Assembly: GCA_024235675.1 (NCBI GenBank)
Contig: JACKLZ010000005.1
Location: 62,001-126,000 of the forward strand
Direction: 5' to 3'
From: Zoogloeaceae bacterium
GTDB lineage: Bacteria; Pseudomonadota; Gammaproteobacteria; Burkholderiales; Rhodocyclaceae
DNA length: 64,000 nt
How positions within the stretch are numbered: position 1 is the stretch's first letter; each line of letters starts with the position of its first letter. Below, piece after piece: positions 58,240-64,000 of this stretch. Under the pieces are notes generated by a model, which was given only the letters and a program-made list of their open reading frames with translations, did not search any database and was not told the DNA's origin. The translations under genes and the position numbers were made by a program.

Positions 58240-60321
58240 TCAGACGACGGCCGCCTGCTTGTCGTGCATCTGCACCACCTGGCCGCGCGCCTGGTCGATC
58301 ACGAACTCGCTGCCCTGCCAGACCGCAGCTGGATCGACCCGCGGCCGAGCCTCCCTGAGTGCGTTGCGGCCCTGCTCCATGCCCTCGAACAGCCAGGCGT
58401 AGTGCGCCTCGTCGACGCCATGCGCGGCGAAGAACGCAGCAAGGGTACGCCGGTAGAAATGCATGATTTCGGGATAGGCATCCATAATCAGCGCCTCGGC
58501 CAGTTCCTCGGCGTGATCGCGCTTGGCATCGAGCGGCAACGCACGCAACCGGGCCAGCGCGGCCTCGGGCAGGACCTCCGCCTGCAAAACTTCGAAGCGC
58601 TCGGCGCCGAGCATGGGCAGCAGCAATTGCTGCTCGATTTGCTCGCGCAGCGCCGCGTCGTCATCGGCGTAGGCGCACAGGGCATTCTGCAGCAGCCAGC
58701 GCAGCGGGAAAACCACGCGCTCCGGGAAGGCGATGTCGCGGAAGAAGGCATCCGGGTAGTCGCGGATTTCCTGCTCCACCTTGCCCTGGATGCGCGTCAT
58801 GTGCAGATAGAGCCCGCTGGCGCGGTCCAGCCCGCGTGACCGGGTTTCGCCGTAGAACACGCTCTGCTCATTGGAGAAATTGCGCACCATCTTGGCCAGG
58901 CGATCGACCTCGGTTTCCGCCCAGGCATCAGCGGTGCCGAGCACCGTGAGGCAGCCCACCGACTGAAGCACCCGGCCGGACTGGTAGTCAGTGCCGGTGA
59001 CGATCTTGAGGCCGGGCCGCGACAACTGGTGCTGTCCGCCGATGGCAAAGGCCCAGCAGCGAAACATCTTCAAGGCATCGCTGGTATCCGGCGCGACGAT
59101 TTCCTCGGGCACGCCGCCTTGCTGGAACATCCATAGCAGGAACAGGTCGTGACCGATCGCAGTGTGCCACTTCCATTGTTCGTCCCGGCCCACCCCCTGG
59201 TTTTCCAGGAAGACCAGCGCGGCATCGAAACCCGATACTGGCGCCTGGTGCAGCACGAGGTAACGGTCCTCGAACACGAAGGCCAGCGCCCCTTCTGCAT
59301 CGCTCAGCACACCGAAACGACGGCCATCGGGCGCGACGCAGGTCAGCGGCACGCGCACGCTGCCGCCGTCGACATGCTGCAACAGCACCGCCTCGCCGTC
59401 GCGGCACCGGCCAGCGCGCGGATAGCAGCGTTGCGCATCGGCGTTCGACAGCCGCTCGTTCACGGTCACCGGCTCGACCGCGCGGGCCTGTTCGGCCAAC
59501 GCCTGCTCGTCGGGCGCCTGGTAATCACGGAAGAAGCGCAGCGCGGCCGTCAGCTTGTAGATCAGGAAGGGCATCACGCCATCGACGCCCGGCTCGTGGT
59601 CGAACAACTCGCACAGCGCGTGGACGACTTCGTGGTGATACACGGTATCACCGTCGGTGACGGCCAGCCGCGCCGACTGCAGTCGGCGCCAGTCCTGGTC
59701 TAGTTGGCACATCCGATATAGCGTGGCCATGGTTCGGTCGGTGCCATAGCGCGCCGCGCTGCCTCCACCTGGCACCGACTGGTTCAAATAGATCACCCTG
59801 GCCCTGGATGGGATTTCGGCGATGGTCTGCTGAATGATCCGATCCGATCCGTCGGTCGAGTTGTTGTCCACTGCGACGATGACGACCCGCCCGAGATCCA
59901 CCCGGGTCTGGGTCAGCAACGAGGCCAGCGTGGCGCGGATATGCGGTGCCTCGTCCATGAACTTGATGATCAGGAAGGTATCGCGCCCTTCTGCGACCAA
60001 CTCGGTGGCCTCATCGAACGGCTGGACCTGCTCCGCGCCGTAAAACTCGGCCCGCGCCGTCAGATGACGCTCGACGATGCAGCGCTGCAGGGCGATCACC
60101 TCGTCCCAGCCTGTATCCGGTGTTTCGGAACCCGCAGCGATCAGCGCCTCGCGCAAGGCGAGTACGCGCTGCGCCTCGGCCAGTTGCTGCGGTGGAATCT
60201 TGTTCACGTTGGAACTGTGCATCAGTTCCAACAGGCGGCTATTCAGTGCCTCCTCGGGCGTCTGCTTGCGGTTCACCAGCGCGGGCAGGCGGTTCCAGAT
60301 TGATCGACGGTCGTGGCTCAT
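58240..60321 (-). CDS. Large family-2 glycosyltransferase-like protein
   Basis: A 693-residue protein. A helical N-terminal part (1-110) leads into a GT-A fold: TFLIIKFMDEAPHIRATLAS, VVIVAVDNNSTDGSDRIIQQ (151-160 core) and VTDGDTVYHHEVVHALCELF with the DGD metal motif (223-225). The 450-residue C-terminal part includes WHTAIGHDLFLLWMFQQGGV and an all-helical end, and is not recognised. No membrane segment is seen. The start at 60321 is set by the AGAGAG site and by MSHDRRSIWNRLPAL; the frame is open for 220 codons upstream but gives unlikely sequence. The sugar donor and acceptor are unknown. Confidence 0.8.
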   Translation of the reverse strand: MSHDRRSIWNRLPALVNRKQTPEEALNSRLLELMHSSNVNKIPPQQLAEAQRVLALREALIAAGSETPDTGWDEVIALQRCIVERHLTARAEFYGAEQVQPFDEATELVAEGRDTFLIIKFMDEAPHIRATLASLLTQTRVDLGRVVIVAVDNNSTDGSDRIIQQTIAEIPSRARVIYLNQSVPGGGSAARYGTDRTMATLYRMCQLDQDWRRLQSARLAVTDGDTVYHHEVVHALCELFDHEPGVDGVMPFLIYKLTAALRFFRDYQAPDEQALAEQARAVEPVTVNERLSNADAQRCYPRAGRCRDGEAVLLQHVDGGSVRVPLTCVAPDGRRFGVLSDAEGALAFVFEDRYLVLHQAPVSGFDAALVFLENQGVGRDEQWKWHTAIGHDLFLLWMFQQGGVPEEIVAPDTSDALKMFRCWAFAIGGQHQLSRPGLKIVTGTDYQSGRVLQSVGCLTVLGTADAWAETEVDRLAKMVRNFSNEQSVFYGETRSRGLDRASGLYLHMTRIQGKVEQEIRDYPDAFFRDIAFPERVVFPLRWLLQNALCAYADDDAALREQIEQQLLLPMLGAERFEVLQAEVLPEAALARLRALPLDAKRDHAEELAEALIMDAYPEIMHFYRRTLAAFFAAHGVDEAHYAWLFEGMEQGRNALREARPRVDPAAVWQGSEFVIDQARGQVVQMHDKQAAVV

Positions 60322-60362
60322 GGTGCTCTCTTGAAGGGTAGGAGTGAGGAAGCAGGAAACGG

Positions 60363-61577
60363 TCAGGCAGGTGTCTTGCGTTCCAACACATGGAACACCA
60401 GCACGCCGGCGACGATGGCCCAGAAGGCGGCGCCGACGCCCAGCACGGTGATGCCGCTCGCGGCGATCACGAACACCACCAGCGGCGCCAGCGATCCGTT
60501 GTTGCCAGCGAAGGCCGATTCGAAGGACGAAGCGATCGCGGACAGCAGCGCCAGCCCGGCCAGGGCCGCCACCGCCTCGCGAGACAAGCTGACGAACAGA
60601 CTGACGAAGGTGGAGGCGAAGGTGCCGAACACAATGTAGATCACGCCGGCGCACACCGCGGCCACGTAGCGGCGTGTCTTGTCCGGATGTGCCTCGGGGC
60701 CGGCGACGATGGCAGCGATCATTGACGAGGGGTTGATGTTGTGGCAGCCGAACGGCGCCACCAGGATGGAACCGGTGCCGCACAACGTCACCACCTTGTC
60801 CACCGGCGGCTCGTAGCCCGCAGTCTTGAGCACGGCAAAACCGGGCAGGTACTGGCCGGTCAGCACCAGCACCGTCAGCGGGATGGCGATGTTGACCGTG
60901 GCATGCCAGGTAAAGGCGGGCCAGGTCCATACCGGGCTGGCCACCGATACCGACAGCGCGGCGAGGTCGAGCTGCCCCAGCATCAGGCACAACACGGTAC
61001 CGACCACCAGCACTGCGGCGACCGCCCAGCGCGGCGAAAAGCGCCGAACCACGAAGAAGGCCAGGACCATGCCAGCCACCAGCAGCGGCTGCCGCTGCAG
61101 CGAACTGACGACGCCAAGCGCGAACGCCACGAGAATCCCGCCGTTCAAGGCGGACGCCACCGGCAGCGGAATCCAGCGCACCAGCCGCTGCAGCAGACCG
61201 AAGGCGCCGATCAGTGTGACCAGCACGTTGGAGACAATAAAGGCACCGATGGCTTCAGGCAGCGGCACGCCCACCATCGCCGTCATCAAAAAGGCGATAC
61301 CCGGCGTAGACCAGGCGGTGATCAGCGGCATCCGGTACCACAGGCTGGCCACGATGGTGGTGAGGCCAGCGGCGATGGAATAGGCCCACAGCCACGAAAC
61401 GATCTGCGCGTTGGCAAGGTGGGCGCTCTCGGCGACCTGGAACACGAGGACGGTCGGGCCTGCGTAGCCGACGATGACCGCGACCAGGCCCGCCATCACC
61501 GACTGCCAGGAAAAATCCTTCTTCAACTGGTCGAGCGTGAAAAAGGTACGCAGACTTATGGTTGCGTCGTTGCTCAT
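60363..61577 (-). CDS. BenE-family (benzoate/H+ symporter type) permease
   Basis: A 404-residue membrane protein with about 12 helices: VMAGLVAVIVGYAGPTVLVF, MPLITAWSTPGIAFLMTAMV, and a gating region PFGCHNINPSSMIAAIVAGP, as in BenE. The family imports benzoate or related carboxylates with protons. Its ATG lies one base after the DAC-like gene's stop. It probably supplies the operon's substrate or removes its product. It is not next to any benzoate degradation gene. Confidence 0.88.
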   Translation of the reverse strand: MSNDATISLRTFFTLDQLKKDFSWQSVMAGLVAVIVGYAGPTVLVFQVAESAHLANAQIVSWLWAYSIAAGLTTIVASLWYRMPLITAWSTPGIAFLMTAMVGVPLPEAIGAFIVSNVLVTLIGAFGLLQRLVRWIPLPVASALNGGILVAFALGVVSSLQRQPLLVAGMVLAFFVVRRFSPRWAVAAVLVVGTVLCLMLGQLDLAALSVSVASPVWTWPAFTWHATVNIAIPLTVLVLTGQYLPGFAVLKTAGYEPPVDKVVTLCGTGSILVAPFGCHNINPSSMIAAIVAGPEAHPDKTRRYVAAVCAGVIYIVFGTFASTFVSLFVSLSREAVAALAGLALLSAIASSFESAFAGNNGSLAPLVVFVIAASGITVLGVGAAFWAIVAGVLVFHVLERKTPA

Positions 61578-61578
61578 A

Positions 61579-62124
61579 TCAGCCTTTGCGAAGTGCGGCG
61601 GAAGGTTCAGCCTGGCTACGTGCGACCAGGCTCAGGGAAAGGGGAGCCACGCCAGTCGAGGCCGACAGCGGCCCGCCCTGGCCGGCCAGGATTCGACCCT
61701 GCCGGAACACCGTGACCTCGCGCCGGTGGCCGACGATGCCGACGCAGATCGCTGGCGACAGCAACGACATGAAATAGGCTGTGGAAAAACGGCTACCCCG
61801 CCCGGCAAACGATACCCGCGGCGCTTCGTCCGAAATGCGCGGCGCGAGATAGCAAGCGACCTTGAGAAACTCGAAGTTCGATGTCAGCAGGTGGAAACCG
61901 TCATGGTAGGGGCTTTCGCCATGCGCCATCGCCAGCAGGTTGTCGACGAGGCTGGCCCCGGCGCTCACCGGCCAGCCCTCGGTCATGGCGCAATACGGCA
62001 GGCCATCGAGCGCGCGGCAGATCACCACACTGGTGCCGGTGAAATGGCGGTCGCCCCGGCAGGCCACCTCGTCCAGGATGCGTGCAAGTTGCACCGCCAG
62101 TCGGTGTTCAGCCATGCCGCTCAT
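61579..62124 (-). CDS. Stand-alone DAC/DisA_N-like (diadenylate cyclase fold) protein, probably catalytically inactive
   Basis: A 181-residue protein. Residues about 20-150 align well with the diadenylate cyclase domain: SPYHDGFHLL (72-81) takes the place of the TPLHDGAVI motif, KVACYLAP that of AAACYLPL, GSRFSTAYFMS (110-120) that of GTRHRAAVGIS, and CVGIVGHRREVTVFRQGRIL that of the final strand pair. The catalytic RHR is reduced to one arginine, and the glutamate pair in the last motif is lost. It therefore looks like a nucleotide-binding or sensory relative rather than a cyclase. Its start overlaps the aminotransferase stop by ATGA, so they are co-translated. There is no membrane or kinase domain attached. 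It is an unusual member of an amino-acid/hydroxyacid operon. Confidence 0.65.
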   Translation of the reverse strand: MSGMAEHRLAVQLARILDEVACRGDRHFTGTSVVICRALDGLPYCAMTEGWPVSAGASLVDNLLAMAHGESPYHDGFHLLTSNFEFLKVACYLAPRISDEAPRVSFAGRGSRFSTAYFMSLLSPAICVGIVGHRREVTVFRQGRILAGQGGPLSASTGVAPLSLSLVARSQAEPSAALRKG

Positions 62125-63185
62125 GCCGGAATCCGCAGCATCCAGCCAAACTCATCCACCGCCGTTCCGTGCTGGATGGCGGTCAGTTGGCGATACAGCC
62201 GGGTAGCCATGCTGTCCGGCGCCGGCACGAATGGATGGCGGCGGCCGCGAAAGCCGATCTCTTTCACCGGCGCCACGATGGTGGCCGTGCCTGTCAGGAA
62301 GATTTCCAACACCTGGCCCCCATCGATGCCGGCCAACAGCGCCTCGATGGCAATTTCCCGTTCGTCGACTTGCTCGCCCTGGCTGCGCAGCAGCCGGATC
62401 ACGCTGTCGCGGGTGATGCCGGGCAAGATGCGTCCGCTCAGGGGCGGCGTCACGACCTTGTCTCCATAGCGGACGAACACGTTGGTAATGCCGACTTCCT
62501 CGATGTAGCGGTGCTCGGCCGCATCCAGCCACAGCAGATTGTCATAGCCGGCGGCCCTCGCGCCTTCCAGCGCGACGATGGTCTGGCCATAGTTGGCCGA
62601 CGTCTTGGCATCGCCGCAACCGCCCTGTGCCGTGCGCGCGCAATCCTCGCGCGCCAGCAGCTTGAGCGGCGGGTCACCGGGCTGGAAGTACGGTGGAACC
62701 GGGCACAGCATGATGCAGAACTGGTAGCTGGCGGAACGCCTAACCCCCAGTACCGGCTCGCAGGCGAACATGATGGGCCTGGCGTAGAGCGCGGCACCCT
62801 GGGTCGCGGGCACCCAGGCGTCCTCCAGCGCGATCAATCGCTTCAAGCCCTCGATGAACAAGGCCCCTGGCAGGGCCGGCATCGCCATCCGCTGACACGA
62901 TGCATTGAGCCGCGCGGCATTGGACTCGGGACGAAACAGCGCGATTCCCCCGTCCGCCTGGCGATAGGCCTTCAGCCCTTCGAACACGCTCTGGCCGTAG
63001 TGCAGAACCAGCGCCCGCGGATCGAGCTGGAACTGGCCGTAGGGCTGCACCCGGGGCGAGTGCCAGCCCCGGCCGGCCTCGTACTCGGCCAGGAACATGT
63101 GATCGGAAACATGGGAACCGAATTGCACCTCGTCCATGGCCGGCTGGATCCGGCGTGCTTCGGCAATCTGGATATCGATGTTCAT
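62121..63185 (-). CDS. ilvE: Branched-chain-type aminotransferase (class IV PLP enzyme)
   Basis: A 354-residue PLP enzyme. It shows LDPRALVLHYGQSVFEGLKA, YARPIMFACEPVLGVRRSAS, the PLP lysine in CGDAKTSANYGQTIVALEGA, and WLDAAEHRYIEEVGITNVFV. It would convert a branched 2-oxoacid to its amino acid. The start at 63185 has GGAAAG upstream. It is the first gene of the minus-strand operon. The symbol is that of the family; whether it is the chromosome's main IlvE is unknown. A dedicated role with the hydroxyacid oxidase is equally possible. Confidence 0.9.
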   Translation of the reverse strand: MNIDIQIAEARRIQPAMDEVQFGSHVSDHMFLAEYEAGRGWHSPRVQPYGQFQLDPRALVLHYGQSVFEGLKAYRQADGGIALFRPESNAARLNASCQRMAMPALPGALFIEGLKRLIALEDAWVPATQGAALYARPIMFACEPVLGVRRSASYQFCIMLCPVPPYFQPGDPPLKLLAREDCARTAQGGCGDAKTSANYGQTIVALEGARAAGYDNLLWLDAAEHRYIEEVGITNVFVRYGDKVVTPPLSGRILPGITRDSVIRLLRSQGEQVDEREIAIEALLAGIDGGQVLEIFLTGTATIVAPVKEIGFRGRRHPFVPAPDSMATRLYRQLTAIQHGTAVDEFGWMLRIPA

Positions 63186-63510
63186 GGCGCTTTCCGCTGG
63201 CTGGTGATCGGGGACGGGCAGGACGGATTTCACAATACGGGGAACCGTGAGAGTTTCGCGCCGAATTCTGCGCGCTTCTGTCATATTTTTCAATGCCAAT
63301 GTCCTGTTTTTTTACCTTTAACCCAATACGGTCATGCGCTTGAAGTTTCACGCTATGTATCCGTACCAAATAACTCTTGATGTTGATGTAGCCGCCCAAC
63401 ATAGGAAATATGGAAACGACAGCCAAAGAAATCCGATCGCTGGAGCAGCGCTACGCCTTACGCAAGCAGGCAGTACGGCTGCATCTGAAGGGGGTGTGGG
63501 TGATGCAGGA
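63186..63510. other. AT-rich region with operon leader and a possible transposase N-terminal remnant
   Basis: The left part is the leader and promoter region of the six-gene operon; no clear -35/-10 pair was found. At 63410-63505 on the plus strand, METTAKEIRSLEQRYALRKQ AVRLHLKG resembles the helix-turn-helix start of an IS630/IS-type transposase, cut off where copy B of the repeat begins at 63511. This piece is short, so the identification is tentative. Confidence 0.4.
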
Positions 63511-63882
63511 GGGAGCGGCCACAATGCAGGCAGCTCAAAACAAAACACTTAGAGGAGAACCGCCATGTCACAGCAAGTGCTCGTCTCGTTCGGCCCTGCA
63601 CAAGAATACGAAATCGTTGTTCATGAAGCAGATCTCGAAGGCATGGACAAGAGCGCGGCCCGCGCCTGGTTCGCGCAGGAATTCGAAGATCTGGAGTGCA
63701 CGCCAAGCAATCCGATGGGCAAGGTGCTGGTGCTCGACATGATTCTCAATGTCGCCAAATACGGCGGCGAGGCCCGCTTCAAGGAAGGCGGCGAGTGGGC
63801 GAAGAAGTTCGGCGCCGCCGTAGCCGTATCGCTGGGTCGCCCGGTGATGAAGGTCGACGTAAAGCTTTTCTCGGTCGGCTGA
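63511..63882 (+). repeat. 372-bp direct repeat, copy B
   Basis: Ungapped match to 54848-55219, 8663 bp away in the same orientation. The leader of 54 bp differs at one base, the coding part at roughly nine percent of bases. With copy A it brackets the IS remnant and the six-gene operon. Confidence 0.9.
63565..63882 (+). CDS. 105-residue conserved hypothetical protein, copy B
   Basis: It has the same length as copy A and differs from it only by E21 (P in A) and S103 (T in A). It has the same AGAGGAGAACC site before the ATG. The sequence begins MSQQVLVSFGPAQEYEIVVH and ends KVDVKLFSVG. Unlike copy A it has its own strong terminator (63905-63936) rather than an IS end behind it, so B may represent the original 3' context. 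No family was recognised. Confidence 0.85.
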   Translation: MSQQVLVSFGPAQEYEIVVHEADLEGMDKSAARAWFAQEFEDLECTPSNPMGKVLVLDMILNVAKYGGEARFKEGGEWAKKFGAAVAVSLGRPVMKVDVKLFSVG

Positions 63883-63904
63883 TCGCTGCCGCGTCGAACA
63901 GCAG

Positions 63905-63936
63905 AAAAAGCCCGCGCGTCGCGCGGGCTTTTTTTT
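63905..63936. terminator. Rho-independent terminator after copy B
   Basis: AAAAAGCCCGCGC-GTC-GCGCGGGCTTTTTTTT: a strong stem with a T-run on the plus strand, 23 bp past the stop codon; the A-run also serves the convergent gene to its right. Confidence 0.88.
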
Positions 63937-63950
63937 GTCGACTGCCGCCC

Positions 63951-64000
63951 TCAGTGCTCGCGGCCGAGCCGGAACAGCCCCACGCTGGCGAGAAAGTTCG
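63951..64000 (-). CDS. C-terminal end of an unidentified gene
   Basis: The minus strand reads NFLASVGLFRLGREH then TGA at 63951-63953. It is the last 15-16 codons of a gene that continues past the right edge. The length is too short to identify. A convergent terminator precedes it, which supports a real gene end. Confidence 0.45.
   Translation of the reverse strand, partial: NFLASVGLFRLGREH

Noticed and set aside
60322..60990. N-terminal extension of the glycosyltransferase frame upstream of 60321
   Set aside because: The extra 220 residues are rich in arginine and glycine without structure, overlap the BenE gene, and the true start has a ribosome-binding site.
61579..62124. Active diadenylate cyclase
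   Set aside because: The RHR and glutamate motifs needed for c-di-AMP synthesis are altered, so only a DAC-like fold is claimed.
56212..63185. Mycofactocin-type biosynthetic cluster
   Set aside because: A GT2 and an LldD-like enzyme are shared, but no precursor peptide, radical SAM maturase or creatininase-like peptidase is present.

Overview
The window reads as the chromosome of a GC-rich betaproteobacterium, most likely of the Rhodocyclales/Zoogloeaceae group (Azoarcus/Thauera/Denitromonas-like). The support is the gene order yicC / Ser-Thr kinase / PP2C phosphatase / rph / rdgB / hemW, a PEP-CTERM-anchored exported protein, an AapJQMP amino-acid ABC transporter and a porin-glnK-amtB nitrogen locus. 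The genus is an inference from gene content, not from a marker gene.

Layout. 1-2.3 kb: the start of a thiamine-diphosphate enzyme, a DUF1840 protein, a small XRE regulator and a TIR-domain membrane protein. 2.3-12 kb: housekeeping genes (yicC, kinase/phosphatase pair, rph-rdgB-hemW, sppA, trmB, thiG-thiS). 12-17 kb: tRNA-Gly(CCC), a PEP-CTERM spondin-like protein, an AraC regulator, a cupin, a flavin reductase, mutY and a Lon-N-domain protein. 17-27 kb: transport (aapJQMP; a branched-chain-type binding protein with ubiX; a LivHM permease pair without ATPases). 27.1-30.3 kb: one visibly AT-rich 3.2-kb gene encoding a calcineurin-like phosphoesterase fused to a STAND/NACHT-like NTPase, a probable acquired defence gene, with dispersed intergenic repeats on both sides. 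30.6-38.1 kb: a TRIC channel, then an AsmA / CHASE2 histidine kinase / FecR-LysM cluster and its likely OmpR-type response regulator, with mscL between them. 38-50 kb: a mixture of core genes (MBL hydrolase, tRNA-Arg(CCG), cytochrome c, Lrp regulator, AhpD-like protein, dehalogenase, Bcr-type exporter, yifB/comM, dusA, LysR/DODA pair, cytochrome b561 with two YceI proteins, ubiK). 50-52.7 kb: a TorF porin, glnK and amtB behind a sigma-54 promoter with three overlapping NtrC-type dyads. 52.7-54.7 kb: purU, a cysteine-containing unknown and thrH.

The most unusual stretch is 54.8-63.9 kb. Two 372-bp direct repeats, each carrying the same 105-residue protein of unknown function and a nearly identical leader, bracket about 8.3 kb. 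Inside are an internally deleted IS4-family element with both ends still recognisable, a degraded fragment resembling a HlyD C-terminus, and a tightly packed six-gene operon on the minus strand. In transcription order the operon encodes a branched-chain-type aminotransferase, a stand-alone protein with the fold signature of diadenylate cyclases (DisA_N/DAC) but altered catalytic motifs, a BenE-family permease, a 693-residue family-2 glycosyltransferase, an alpha/beta-hydrolase and an FMN-dependent 2-hydroxyacid oxidase. The esterase, hydroxyacid oxidase and aminotransferase could form a chain from ester to hydroxyacid to oxoacid to amino acid. The DAC-like and glycosyltransferase proteins do not fit a standard catabolic route, so I regard this as the best candidate for an undescribed system, with the phosphoesterase-STAND gene second.
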